Source of the DNA: Bellilinea sp040754815
GTDB lineage: Bacteria > Chloroflexota > Anaerolineae > Anaerolineales > Anaerolineaceae
DNA: 64,000 nucleotides
Direction: 5' to 3'
Assembly: GCA_040754815.1 (NCBI GenBank)
Contig: JBFMBX010000003.1
Span: forward strand, 124,001 to 188,000
Of this stretch, positions 1 through 9,672 are shown one piece after another (position 1 is the stretch's first letter; each line of letters opens with the position of its first letter). The notes beneath the pieces were generated by a model. The model searched no databases, had not been told where the DNA came from, and was given only the letters and a program-made list of their open reading frames with translations. The position numbers were made by a program, and so were the translations under genes.

Positions 1-2325
1 GCATTGCGGATACTGGAAAGCCAGACCGAGAAGAGATTACAACCTGTGGAACAAACAGAAGACCAGTTATGGGGTTTTGAAAGTCCTTCCTTGTTCTCCG
101 TCCATCGTCTCTTTGTCCCATTATGTTTGGAGGCAGGCGAATTAGGGCTGGCATTGTACCACGCACAAAGCGCATTGGAATATTGCCCGTTCTCGTTGGA
201 AATGGGTTACTGGGCAGCTGCTTTGAGCCGACGACTGCTGCAACCCGAACGATTTGACAGATACGCTGACCTGATAGACCGATATCATTCGACAGGCTGT
301 TTTACCAGTTTCACCTCCGATGAAGAAGCGGGGTGGTTGGCGGGTTTACACGCTTATTATGCAGAGAATCAGATTGAGGCGGGTGATTTTGATGGCGCCG
401 GGCAAACCCTGCTCAAAGGATTGGCACATCAGCCAGAGAACCTGCACCTCAGGGCAGTACGCAGCCGTTTAAATGCAAAATTGGGCAATTTTTCAGAGGC
501 GATACCGGAATTTCAGCAGTTATTAGCAGTTACCCGGTCGGATTTGAATTCTTCACAGGGGAATCGCTTGCATGATGCTGTACTGGCATGCCTGTGTGAA
601 ACGGCCTTCGATTTATTGGAGTGGCGAATCGGTTTTCGGCTGGCAGAAGAATATCTTCAACTTCACGAAAGTGAGCCGCTCGGTTATCTCGTATTGGCCA
701 GTGGATTCATTCGTTCTATGGAATGGCAGCGGTTAATGGAGTATGCAGGTGTTAAAACCCATGCCCTTACAGCCGATGAAGTAAAAATTTCCCAACAAAG
801 AATTGGTGAGTCATTAGAAAAAGCGGAAACTTTATCTCATTCTCGCTTAATCGAATTTTGGAAAGCACGAGCAGAGGCACTCCAGCATCCTGACCAGGCA
901 AGGATACAGGCATTGAGTTCATGGGCAAACACCGATGAAGATTATGCCTGGCTTGTTGAAGTTCATTTACGGAGCAATAACTATGCGGCCGCATTTCAGA
1001 TGACCGAATTGTGGCGACATCACCCATTGGTTCAGGTATTGGCGGCATTGCTGTGGGAAAATGAAGACCCTCAAAGGGCTCTTGGTTTGGCCCGCAGTGC
1101 AGTTGAGCTGGCCCCTCACCACCCCATTTATCAAGCCATATTAGCCAAAATTGCAGAGAAAAATGAGGATTACGCGCAAGCCTTTGAGGCTGTTGAGGTG
1201 GCCGTTTCGATATGGGACGACGAAATTGAATGGCACATCTGGGCTGCTGCGTTGGGTGAACTTTGCGGTGTGGTAACGGCTACCGCTCAACATCTGGAAA
1301 AAGCATTGCTTCTCAAGGGGAATGATTATGATCTGCTTATCAGACTCGTCCAGCATTATCTGAAAAACGGTTTGTACGAGCAGGCGGTGCAGTTATTGCA
1401 GCAAAATATCCATGCTCATGCTGAGAGGAGCGATTTCTGGCTGCTTCTTGCAACTGCTTTGCAAGGGGTGAAAAATGACAAAGAGGCACTGCGTGCTGCT
1501 GAAAAAGCGATTGAGCTCGATGGCGAAAATGGGAGAGGATGGATAATCGCGGGGGAAATTGCTCTTCGAATGGGTGATGAAAACAAAGCCCTCCAATTTG
1601 CAAGGCAAGCCGAAAAAGTTGCCCCCGCCGAAGCCGGAACCCGTTTGCTGGCGGCGAAAATACTCAAGCGGCAGGGTCAGGTCAGAGAAGCACTGGCTGA
1701 AATTGAGCAGGCTATTGAAGAAATTCCCGCTCAATGGGAATTGCACTACGAGCGGGCTCAACTGGTTCTGCAATTGCAAGGGGCTGCAGCGGCTCAGCAA
1801 ATCTTACAAGAACTGGTAAAAATTTATCCGGAAAACGAGCAAATTTTGTGGCTTTATGCTCAAACCTGTATGAAAACTGGAAAAATAAAGCTGGCGGAAC
1901 AAAGCGGGTTACAGGCATTGAAATTCAACCCGCATAATGTGGAAGTCCATCGTCTTTTAGCAGAGGTGTTTACCGAGCAGGGCCAACTGGATCGAGCGGT
2001 TTATCATCTCGGTGAGGCAGTTCGATTACAACCAGACCACATGGAGACCTATTTGAGGCTGGCCGAGGTTTACAGCATCCGTAGAGAATTTAACAAAGCG
2101 TTATCCGTCTATCAGCAGGCTATCCAGATCAATCCGCACGACTACCGCCCTTATTATCAATCGGCGCTGGTGTTGCGGGATGGAAAAGATTATCCGGGTG
2201 CGGAGGTTATGCTCCGCCGGGCAGCAGAATTGGCGCCGGATGATGTGAACATTCGCCGCCAACTTGGCGCAATCGTTGCACTGAATCTGGTTCATCATGG
2301 ACAGGAGGCGAAGACATGCCTGTAA
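1..2325 (+). CDS. TPR-repeat protein (5' end outside window)
   Basis: The reading frame is open from the first base of the window, so the gene probably begins upstream; a TTG at base 4 is the first possible start seen but has no visible ribosome-binding site. The roughly 773 residues seen are almost entirely helical tetratricopeptide repeats. They are degenerate in the first 350 residues and regular in the C-terminal half, where A-x2-L-G-x4-A and Y-x-A-x4-P spacing recurs about every 34 residues. No catalytic domain, signal peptide or membrane segment is visible. TPR arrays are protein-binding scaffolds. The 10-bp overlap with the TPR/caspase-fold protease gene suggests translational coupling and that this protein is its partner or sensor. 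That role is inference. Confidence 0.85.
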   Translation, partial: ALRILESQTEKRLQPVEQTEDQLWGFESPSLFSVHRLFVPLCLEAGELGLALYHAQSALEYCPFSLEMGYWAAALSRRLLQPERFDRYADLIDRYHSTGCFTSFTSDEEAGWLAGLHAYYAENQIEAGDFDGAGQTLLKGLAHQPENLHLRAVRSRLNAKLGNFSEAIPEFQQLLAVTRSDLNSSQGNRLHDAVLACLCETAFDLLEWRIGFRLAEEYLQLHESEPLGYLVLASGFIRSMEWQRLMEYAGVKTHALTADEVKISQQRIGESLEKAETLSHSRLIEFWKARAEALQHPDQARIQALSSWANTDEDYAWLVEVHLRSNNYAAAFQMTELWRHHPLVQVLAALLWENEDPQRALGLARSAVELAPHHPIYQAILAKIAEKNEDYAQAFEAVEVAVSIWDDEIEWHIWAAALGELCGVVTATAQHLEKALLLKGNDYDLLIRLVQHYLKNGLYEQAVQLLQQNIHAHAERSDFWLLLATALQGVKNDKEALRAAEKAIELDGENGRGWIIAGEIALRMGDENKALQFARQAEKVAPAEAGTRLLAAKILKRQGQVREALAEIEQAIEEIPAQWELHYERAQLVLQLQGAAAAQQILQELVKIYPENEQILWLYAQTCMKTGKIKLAEQSGLQALKFNPHNVEVHRLLAEVFTEQGQLDRAVYHLGEAVRLQPDHMETYLRLAEVYSIRREFNKALSVYQQAIQINPHDYRPYYQSALVLRDGKDYPGAEVMLRRAAELAPDDVNIRRQLGAIVALNLVHHGQEAKTCL

Positions 2326-4994
2326 CACAAAATGAGATCGCGGACGCATCACTGATTGCCAGAGGGAAATTAAATCGCAGTACCGCCTTGATTTTATTGG
2401 AAAGTGCCATTGAGGTAAATGAACTGCGGTTTGCACGCCAGCTGGTTCTCTCATGGCTGACGGCGTACCCCGGCGATTTGGAATTCAATCGGATTCTGGG
2501 GGAAATATTCTTTCGGGAAAACAAGACAGCTCAGGCGATAACCATCCTGGAAAAGATCGCCCGACTTGATCCGGAAGATATTCGCGTTCAAAAACAACTG
2601 GCTTCATTTTATAGCCGGATAAATCACGAGGATGCCAGAATTACTGCCATTCGTGTTTATATATTGGGCGAAAGGCTGGATATTTCTCAATCCATGCCCG
2701 GTTGGGCAATTGTTCTGAGAAACGCATTTGCTGCATTTCGAGAAAATCAACTGGATAATGCAGAAGTTAATGTGTATCAGGCGCTGGCTTTGAATCAGGA
2801 TGAGATTTTAGCGGCGATTATTCATGTGAAATTATTGCGGGCAATTGGGGATACGGCTGGGGTATTGCGTTTTTGTGAACTGTATGCGCAACGTTGGCCG
2901 GATTGTCTGGTGTTTCGGTTGGGCATGGCCGAGGCGAAATTGCTTGGCGGTGAAGAAATGCAGGCCGTGCAGATGCTGCACCAGTGTGCGGCGGAAGATT
3001 CCGGCGGGCAGGTGAGCAAACGGTGGTGGGGCGATAATCATCCTTATTCCCCGTTGTGGCCGTTGAGTTATGAGATTTCCTTTGGTGTGCCGATACCGGC
3101 TGCGGTGGGGGGGAAGTTGGGCTGGAATCGACTGGCGGCAGCCGGCGAGCAGCGTGAGCAGGGAGAGCAGGAACAACCCCAGATCATTGCAGAAAGTGAG
3201 GCGCCAGAAGAGGAGAATTCGCATAGCCAAAACGCGGAAATTGTCCCGCAGACTGATGCAAAAGGGATGCAGCAACCTCTTCGTTTCGAACGGCCAAAGA
3301 TGAAAACTCCAGCGTGGCTTAAAGAAACCGAGCAGGAATTTGAGAGAATTGCCAAACAGTTAAAGTCACCAGCGATAGTAAAAGCAGATGGCCGTTTTCC
3401 ATTTTATGTGATTTTCTCTTCACGCAGTGGGTTGAGAGCAAAATATGGCGAACAGACTGCGCAGGTTCTAAACGAAGAAATGAACCGTCTGGCAAATGCG
3501 GTGCGTCAACGGCCGGGTTGGGGGGCGATTGTCTTTTACCCGGATGATATTGAGTGCACCGGTAAACTGGGGATACCAACAATCTCCGGTAATGACCCGT
3601 GGAAAATGAAATTATCGCTGGTGGATTTGGATCAGGCGCTGGCTAAAAAGGGAGGACGAATTGGCGCATTGTTGATTGTGGGCGATCCTGAGGTTGTTCC
3701 CTTTCACCGTTTGCCAAATCCAACGGATGATTCAGATGAAGAAGTTTTATCCGATAATCCATACAGTACGCTCGATTCCAATTATTTTATTCCTGAATGG
3801 CCGGTGGGTCGTTTCCCGGGCGAAAAGGGTAATGATGCCGGGTTATTGCTGCAACAGTTAAGAAATGCGGTGCAATATCACCTGAAGAAACAAAAAGTGG
3901 GTAAGAGTACCCGGCCCACCAGTTTACTGCTGGAGATATTCCGTCTCTTCTGGTTATTTCGAAGAAAACCAACATCTCCTGCTCCGCAAAAGAAAGATCG
4001 TTTTGGCTATACTGCTGCTGTCTGGCGGAGATCATCGGTTGCCAGTTTTAAGCCGGTGAGTCAGGAAACAGCCGTGCTGATTTCTCCACCCCACCAGACC
4101 CGGACTTTCGAATCCGAAAAACTGGTGGGCTCGGAGCTGGGATTTTATAACTTGCATGGATTGGCTGAAACCGCTGAATGGTACGGGCAGCGAGACCCCC
4201 GTGAAGAGTGGAATGGTGCGGAGTATCCGGTGGCGTTGACTCTGGCGGATTTACCGAAAAATGGTCATGCCCCTCGCATTGTGTTCAGCGAAGCCTGTTA
4301 TGGTGGGTATATATTGGGCAAAGAAGAAACCAGCTCACTGGCGCTTCGATTCCTTTCTATTGGCACTCGAGCAGTGGTCGGCTCAACCGGCATCGCCTAT
4401 GGTGCTGTCAGTCCGCCCCTGGTAGGTGCCGATTTGCTTGCTCACCTTTTCTGGAAAGCCATTTCTGAAGGATACTCTGCCGGAGATGCGCTGGTTCAGG
4501 CAAAAATTGGCATGGCGCGTGAGATGAATAAACGGCAGGGATTTCTGGATGGTGAGGATCAAAAAACGTTGATTTCATTTGTCCTCTACGGGGATCCGTT
4601 GGTTTATGCAGAAACAGTGCAGGGAGAGGCTAAAAAATTTGTACGCAGCCGCTCTCACTGGATGGTAAAAACGATCAGCGATTACCGCAATGGAAATCAG
4701 CCACTCCTGGATACAGAAGAAAACATCATTCAACAAGCTAAAGAAGCGGTAGCGGCTTATCTGCCGGGGGTGGATTTAGCAGAGGTTCATTACCGCTTAC
4801 AGAGGATTGGCGTGGAATCGAACGAAGAGGGCGAAAAACATGCTGCTGATGTAGATGTTACGAGAACGCTGACAGATCGAAAAGTTGTCATTTTCAAACG
4901 AAAAGTGGTCTATGGTGGACATACCCATGTACACTATGCCAGAGTGACGCTCAACCGCGAAGGAAAAATGCTCAAAATGAGTATTTCCCGCTGA
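2316..4994 (+). CDS. TPR plus caspase-fold (gingipain/C25-like) cysteine protease
   Basis: The start ATG follows an AGGAGG eight bases upstream, inside the end of the preceding TPR gene. Residues about 1-230 are TPR-like helices, about 280-340 a charged low-complexity linker, and about 350-770 a caspase-fold domain. The domain carries a Val-Gly-Asp-Pro-Glu-Val-Val-Pro strand typical of C25-type peptidases and a candidate catalytic dyad: His614 in NLHG and Cys661 in FSEACYGG. A roughly 110-residue C-terminal domain is unrecognised. There is no signal peptide, so the protein looks cytoplasmic, unlike secreted gingipains. Substrate and trigger are unknown. The fused TPRs and the TPR neighbour suggest a regulated protease assembly. 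Protease activity is inferred from motifs only. Confidence 0.75.
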   Translation: MPVTQNEIADASLIARGKLNRSTALILLESAIEVNELRFARQLVLSWLTAYPGDLEFNRILGEIFFRENKTAQAITILEKIARLDPEDIRVQKQLASFYSRINHEDARITAIRVYILGERLDISQSMPGWAIVLRNAFAAFRENQLDNAEVNVYQALALNQDEILAAIIHVKLLRAIGDTAGVLRFCELYAQRWPDCLVFRLGMAEAKLLGGEEMQAVQMLHQCAAEDSGGQVSKRWWGDNHPYSPLWPLSYEISFGVPIPAAVGGKLGWNRLAAAGEQREQGEQEQPQIIAESEAPEEENSHSQNAEIVPQTDAKGMQQPLRFERPKMKTPAWLKETEQEFERIAKQLKSPAIVKADGRFPFYVIFSSRSGLRAKYGEQTAQVLNEEMNRLANAVRQRPGWGAIVFYPDDIECTGKLGIPTISGNDPWKMKLSLVDLDQALAKKGGRIGALLIVGDPEVVPFHRLPNPTDDSDEEVLSDNPYSTLDSNYFIPEWPVGRFPGEKGNDAGLLLQQLRNAVQYHLKKQKVGKSTRPTSLLLEIFRLFWLFRRKPTSPAPQKKDRFGYTAAVWRRSSVASFKPVSQETAVLISPPHQTRTFESEKLVGSELGFYNLHGLAETAEWYGQRDPREEWNGAEYPVALTLADLPKNGHAPRIVFSEACYGGYILGKEETSSLALRFLSIGTRAVVGSTGIAYGAVSPPLVGADLLAHLFWKAISEGYSAGDALVQAKIGMAREMNKRQGFLDGEDQKTLISFVLYGDPLVYAETVQGEAKKFVRSRSHWMVKTISDYRNGNQPLLDTEENIIQQAKEAVAAYLPGVDLAEVHYRLQRIGVESNEEGEKHAADVDVTRTLTDRKVVIFKRKVVYGGHTHVHYARVTLNREGKMLKMSISR

Positions 4995-5021
4995 CCTGTC
5001 CCATTGCTCCCTTCTCTGTGG

Positions 5022-5050
5022 CAAGAGCCATCCTTCAGGGATGGCTCTTG
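5022..5050 (+). terminator. Hairpin after TPR/protease operon
   Basis: A perfect 12-bp inverted repeat (CAAGAGCCATCC / GGATGGCTCTTG) with a 5-nt loop lies 28 bp after the protease stop. There is no good T-tract, so it may be a weak terminator or a 3'-end stabiliser. Confidence 0.5.
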
Positions 5051-5072
5051 GCTGTGATGGGGGTGTGGATTG

Positions 5073-5101
5073 TTGCTTACTTAAGACAGTTCCTGTATAA
5101 T
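5073..5101 (+). promoter_or_regulatory. Sigma-70-type promoter of alaS
   Basis: TTGCTT (5073-5078), a 17-bp spacer and TATAAT (5096-5101) predict a start near 5108 and a leader of about 45 nt with GGAG at 5141-5144 before the alaS ATG. Confidence 0.65.
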
Positions 5102-5152
5102 CAAAGCCATTCCTTATATCATTTTTTACATCACCGAGTTGGAGTTTGAATT

Positions 5153-7891
5153 ATGAGAAAAAACTTGAGCGGCGCGGAAATTCGACAAATGTTCATTGAT
5201 TTTTTTGTTGAACGCGGTCATACATTTGTTCCTTCCTCTTCCTTAGTGCCGGGCGGGGATCAGACTTTATTATTCACCAATGCAGGTATGGTGCAATTCA
5301 AAGATGTTTTTCTTGGAACCGATCATAGACCTTACCGCCGCGCAGTTAATTCTCAAAAATGTATGCGGGTAGCCGGAAAACACAATGATCTGGACGATGT
5401 CGGCCGGGATGATACCCATCACACTTTCTTTGAGATGCTGGGAAACTGGTCGTTTGGCGATTATTACAAGAAGGAAGCCATCGGCTGGGCATGGGAACTG
5501 TTAACCGAAGTATGGGGGTTGGAAAAAGATCGTTTATGGGCAACGTGTTTCAAGGATGAAAAAGGGGAAATACCCACTGATGAAGAGGCGGCAGGATACT
5601 GGGCGCAACAACCCGGTATGCAGCCGGATCACATCCTTTACTTTGGTCGTAAAGATAACTTCTGGGAAATGGCAGAAACAGGTCCTTGCGGACCATGCAG
5701 CGAAATTCACTATGATCGAGGAATTGAGTATTGTGACAGGCAGAATGAGAAAGGTCATGTTTGCCGCGTGAATGGAAACTGCAAGCGTTTCCTGGAATTG
5801 TGGAATCTGGTGTTTATCCAGTATAACCGTCTCAGTCCTACCCGCCTTGAACCCTTGCCTGCCCGCCATGTAGATACAGGCATGGGGTTGGAACGAATCG
5901 TATCCATTCTGCAGGATAAACCCTCAAACTATCGTACGGACCTGCTCTTCCCTTTGATGGAAAAAGTACGCCAGTTGACCGGCCATAGCGAGGAAGAAAG
6001 GGATCAAAATATCACTCCTTACCGCGTGATTGCGGACCATGCCCGTGCAGCATCTTTTCTCATTGCGGATGGCGTGGTGCCGGGAAACACAGGCAGAAAT
6101 TATGTTTGCCGAATGATCATCCGCCGGGCTTCACGGTTTGGCAGCAAAATTGGTTTAAATGAGCCATTTCTGGCTCAGGTCGCGGAAGTGGTGATCGAAA
6201 ATTATGGCAAGGCATATCCCGAACTGGTGCGTAACCGGGAGGCCATTCTGGATGCTTTGACCCGCGAAGAAAAGCGCTTCAAGCGGACGGTTGAACAGGG
6301 TCTGGCTCATCTGGAGGAATTACTGCAAGCCGTCAAAAGCAGCGGCGGCACAGCATTGGATGGCGAAAAAGCGTTCGATTTGTATGCAACGCATGGCCTG
6401 CCATTGGAACTGGTGCGGGATATTGCACTGGAAGAAGGGCTGGAGGTTGATCAGGCTGGCTTTGGCCGGGCGATGGAAGAACACCGCCTTGCCTCGGGAG
6501 CGGGAAAAGCCTTTGGCCCGCTGGGCGGCGAAAATGTGGATATTTACCGCAGTATTCTGGAAAAGTTACAAAGCACGGGCAAGTTAGGTACAGAAGGCGT
6601 ACATTATGACCCTTATTCCACTCTTGAAGTGGAAGGTAAAGTTTTGGCTCTGCTGCGGGATGGAGAACCGGTTCAGGAAGCAATGACAGGCGATTCGGTG
6701 GAAGTGATTCTACCGGCGACCTGCTTTTATGTCGAAGCCGGTGGTCAGGTTTCGGATACAGGTACCATTGTTTCCGTTAAAGAGCCCCGTTGGGAAATTC
6801 GAGTTGAAGATACCCGCAAACCTGCGGCAGGTGTAATCGTTCACATTGGTGAAGTGGTACAGGGTAAACCATCGGTTGGAGATTTAGCCATAGCGGCTGT
6901 GGATGCCCAGAGGCGGCGGGATATCATGCGGAATCATACGGCGACCCACCTGCTCCATGCCGAATTACAGCATGTATTGGGCAAACATGCCCGTCAGGCA
7001 GGGTCTCTGGTCGCACCCGACCGACTGCGCTTCGATTTTACTCACCCAGAGGCGTTAACTGCCGAACAACTGGAACAGATCGAAGCGGGGGTGAACCGGG
7101 CTATTTTCGAGGATTTTCACCTGAAAATCCGGTTCAAGCCCCTCAACGAAGCAATTGCCGAGGGAGCAATGGCATTATTCGGAGAGAAATATGCCGAAAC
7201 GGTACGCACGATTACGATTGGAGATGAAGAGGTACTCTCTTATGAATTGTGCGGTGGTACGCATGTGGAAAATACCGGCGATATCGGCATATTTCTCATC
7301 ACCAGTGAAGGCAGTGCAGCGGCGGGAGTGCGCCGCATTGAAGCAGTGACCGGGCGTGAGGCATACGCACTGATCCAACGCCGATTTAAGATACTAAAGC
7401 AGACTGCCCACATCCTTGCCACTTCGCTGGATGATGTTGCCCAAAAAGCCGAATCACTTGTGGATGAATTAGAAGAAACCCGCGATGAGGTCACTCGCTT
7501 GCGCCAAAAGTTGGTTTCGGCGGAATTCGAACAGGCGATGAATATGGTTCAGGATGTGGAGGGCATTAAAGTGCTAGCGGCTCAACTTTCCAATGCCGAT
7601 GCAGAAACCCTCAGGCAGATGTGTGATCGGTTCCGCCAGAAGTATGCCAGCAGTGTGGTTGTGCTGGCGAGTGTGGAAAATGGAAAACCGGTTTTGATTG
7701 CGGCTTTGAGCGAGGATCTAGTTAAGAAGGGCTGGCATTCGGGAGATCTCATCAAGCGTGTGGCGTCAGTAGTGGGCGGCGGCGGAGGAGGCCGGCCGAA
7801 TCTGGCTCAAGCGGGCGGCAAAGATGCTTCGTTGCTGCCGCAGGCGTTGCAAAACGTGGTGCCGTGGGTTGAGGCGAAAGTACGGGGTTAA
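5153..7891 (+). CDS. alaS: Alanine--tRNA ligase
   Basis: This cytoplasmic enzyme charges tRNA-Ala with alanine using ATP and edits mischarged Ser/Gly. The protein has 912 residues, slightly longer than the usual 870-880. Landmarks in order: the class II catalytic core with HHTFFEMLGNWSFGDYYKKE near residue 85; the editing-domain zinc motif NHTATHLLH near residue 598 with its partner CGGTH near 700; and a C-terminal DHHA1 domain ending in the glycine-rich VVGGGGGGRPNLAQAGG. The ATG follows GGAG with 8-nt spacing. It has its own promoter and is separated from the upstream operon by a hairpin. The next gene converges from the other strand with one base between. Confidence 0.98.
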   Translation: MRKNLSGAEIRQMFIDFFVERGHTFVPSSSLVPGGDQTLLFTNAGMVQFKDVFLGTDHRPYRRAVNSQKCMRVAGKHNDLDDVGRDDTHHTFFEMLGNWSFGDYYKKEAIGWAWELLTEVWGLEKDRLWATCFKDEKGEIPTDEEAAGYWAQQPGMQPDHILYFGRKDNFWEMAETGPCGPCSEIHYDRGIEYCDRQNEKGHVCRVNGNCKRFLELWNLVFIQYNRLSPTRLEPLPARHVDTGMGLERIVSILQDKPSNYRTDLLFPLMEKVRQLTGHSEEERDQNITPYRVIADHARAASFLIADGVVPGNTGRNYVCRMIIRRASRFGSKIGLNEPFLAQVAEVVIENYGKAYPELVRNREAILDALTREEKRFKRTVEQGLAHLEELLQAVKSSGGTALDGEKAFDLYATHGLPLELVRDIALEEGLEVDQAGFGRAMEEHRLASGAGKAFGPLGGENVDIYRSILEKLQSTGKLGTEGVHYDPYSTLEVEGKVLALLRDGEPVQEAMTGDSVEVILPATCFYVEAGGQVSDTGTIVSVKEPRWEIRVEDTRKPAAGVIVHIGEVVQGKPSVGDLAIAAVDAQRRRDIMRNHTATHLLHAELQHVLGKHARQAGSLVAPDRLRFDFTHPEALTAEQLEQIEAGVNRAIFEDFHLKIRFKPLNEAIAEGAMALFGEKYAETVRTITIGDEEVLSYELCGGTHVENTGDIGIFLITSEGSAAAGVRRIEAVTGREAYALIQRRFKILKQTAHILATSLDDVAQKAESLVDELEETRDEVTRLRQKLVSAEFEQAMNMVQDVEGIKVLAAQLSNADAETLRQMCDRFRQKYASSVVVLASVENGKPVLIAALSEDLVKKGWHSGDLIKRVASVVGGGGGGRPNLAQAGGKDASLLPQALQNVVPWVEAKVRG

Positions 7892-7892
7892 G

Positions 7893-9038
7893 TTAATCCT
7901 CGCCGCAGCCACGAATTTCCCACAAAATAATTTCCGGAGGGCACAGGAAGCGCACCCGTGGCGCGCCTGCGCCCTCCATTCCGATACCGCGGGTGATATA
8001 AAGCGTCAAGCCATTCAACTGGTAGCGTCCGGATGAGAAGGCTCTTCCATAAAGGGACGCAGTGAACAACGCACCGAAAAACGGTACTCGAACCTGTCCG
8101 CCGTGAGTATGACCGGAAAGCTGCAAATCTACGGTTGTTTTTGCAGCATTTGGGGCAAGGTCTGGGGTGTGATATAACAAAATGGTAAAAGCATTGCTAT
8201 TTCCATTGGGGAGCAGTTTTTCCAGTCGGGGTGCATCTACAAAGGGACGGTGGGTACAGGAAAGACCAATGAGATGGATCGTCTGGTCATTGACTTTTAT
8301 TTCCAGCCGTTCTTCTTCTAAATAGCGGACGGGCAGTTGACGATAGAATTCCCGAACAATTTCTGCTAAATCCACCGCCGGGCTGCCGGCCACAGCATAC
8401 ACGCCAAGCGGGGCGTGCCATTCTGACATAATTTGCCGGGCATGTTCAAGAGCCAATGAATCATAGGTGTAGGATAAATTGAGAATATCGCCGCTGAATA
8501 GGATTAAATCGGGTTTCAGTTCTTTAATTTTTTGCTGCAACCGCTTTTCGCGACTGGTGATTCGTTCAATATGCAGGTCTCCAAGATGCAAGACTCGCAG
8601 CCTGGTGTGCTTGTTGAGTTTTGGTGTTTCAAGGGACTGGCGGGTTATGGTCAAACGATGAGGCTCAATCCAGAATCCGTACACTACCAACAGACTGCCG
8701 ATCAGCTGCAGGATAAAATTGATGGGCAATGGTAAAAAGGCAAAGGGCAAACGGAGCACTGCCAGTAAAAAGACGGGTGGTTGAGGCGGCCCGTAAGATT
8801 TATTGAAGCGCGGCAGCAGCCAGAGCGTTAACCAATCTAACAAGAAATAACCCCACAAAGCGAACGCATACTGCCATTCAAAACGGGCTGGCAGCCATGC
8901 CAGCCCGAAAAGAATCGCCGCAAAGAGTAGGGGGTGAATTTTTTGAATGGTATCATAACGGCGGAGTACGACATCGAAATCATTGCCAACATCGCCGGGA
9001 AAATTGCGCCGCGATGAAAAATCTCGAACTTCGATCAT
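7893..9038 (-). CDS. Membrane-anchored calcineurin-like metallophosphoesterase
   Basis: The protein has 381 residues. The first 130 or so hold several hydrophobic segments, followed by a metallophosphoesterase domain with GDLH, GDILN, YHTPD and GHTHGGQ in the order expected for a two-metal phosphoesterase of the YkuE type. Such proteins hydrolyse phosphoesters near the membrane; several act on lipid-linked or UDP-sugar lipid A-type substrates, but the substrate here is unknown. The start ATG overlaps the stop of the DJ-1-family gene by 4 bp, indicating coupled translation. It converges on alaS. Confidence 0.85.
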   Translation of the reverse strand: MIEVRDFSSRRNFPGDVGNDFDVVLRRYDTIQKIHPLLFAAILFGLAWLPARFEWQYAFALWGYFLLDWLTLWLLPRFNKSYGPPQPPVFLLAVLRLPFAFLPLPINFILQLIGSLLVVYGFWIEPHRLTITRQSLETPKLNKHTRLRVLHLGDLHIERITSREKRLQQKIKELKPDLILFSGDILNLSYTYDSLALEHARQIMSEWHAPLGVYAVAGSPAVDLAEIVREFYRQLPVRYLEEERLEIKVNDQTIHLIGLSCTHRPFVDAPRLEKLLPNGNSNAFTILLYHTPDLAPNAAKTTVDLQLSGHTHGGQVRVPFFGALFTASLYGRAFSSGRYQLNGLTLYITRGIGMEGAGAPRVRFLCPPEIILWEIRGCGED

Positions 9039-9583
9039 AGGGCTTTACTGATCTTTTGACGGTATTCTTCAAGTGCATTCACCAGCTCCCGGCAAAAAGC
9101 GGGGATATCAGCCACCACCCGACCCCAGACGATATTCCCACTGCGGAAAGCGGCTTCATCTTTCCAGATTGCGCCGGCATTGAGCAAATCGTCTTTGATG
9201 CCTTCGCTGCCGGTTGCTTCATGTCCACGCACGATACCGGCACTGATGCCGACCAAGCCCGCATGACAGATCATGGCAACGATTTTATTGTTTTCGTAAA
9301 ACCAGCGAGTCATTTGTTTAACTTTTTCGTAGCGGCGGAGTTTATCGGGCGCCCAGCCGCCGGGGATGACGATGGCGTCAAAATCGGCGGGATTCAAGTC
9401 TTGGAAACTTACATCTGATTTACCATGCAGTCCGTTTTTACCTACATAAGTCTCATTGGCTTTCGCGCCGGCAACAACGACCTCTGCACCTTCTTCGCGG
9501 AGCCGCATTAGGGGAACATAAAATTCCAGATCTTCAAATCCCTCTCCGATGAGGTAAAGGATTTTTAACCCTTTCAGTTTCAT
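9035..9583 (-). CDS. DJ-1/PfpI family protein
   Basis: This 182-residue protein shows the DJ-1/PfpI layout: a conserved Glu in GEGFEDLE (Glu14), IPGGWAPD, and the nucleophile elbow AMICHAG with Cys106-His107. Members include glyoxalases/deglycases, chaperones and PfpI-type peptidases, and motif alone does not separate them. The Cys-His pair fits the PfpI/YhbO branch. A GGAGGT lies just upstream of the ATG. It is the first gene of a two-gene unit with the phosphoesterase and lies downstream of the gcv operon terminator. Confidence 0.85.
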   Translation of the reverse strand: MKLKGLKILYLIGEGFEDLEFYVPLMRLREEGAEVVVAGAKANETYVGKNGLHGKSDVSFQDLNPADFDAIVIPGGWAPDKLRRYEKVKQMTRWFYENNKIVAMICHAGLVGISAGIVRGHEATGSEGIKDDLLNAGAIWKDEAAFRSGNIVWGRVVADIPAFCRELVNALEEYRQKISKAL

Positions 9584-9619
9584 AGATCACCTCCAAATAA
9601 TTATCAGTTGAAATTATAA

Positions 9620-9654
9620 CAAACCCCCACTCAAATTTGGCGAGTGGGGGTTTG
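9620..9654 (-). terminator. Terminator of gcv operon
   Basis: A perfect 13-bp stem (CAAACCCCCACTC and its complement) with a 9-nt loop lies just after gcvPB on the minus strand, followed by a short T-rich tract. Confidence 0.65.
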
Positions 9655-9672
9655 AAACAGGAGATTTTCCAA

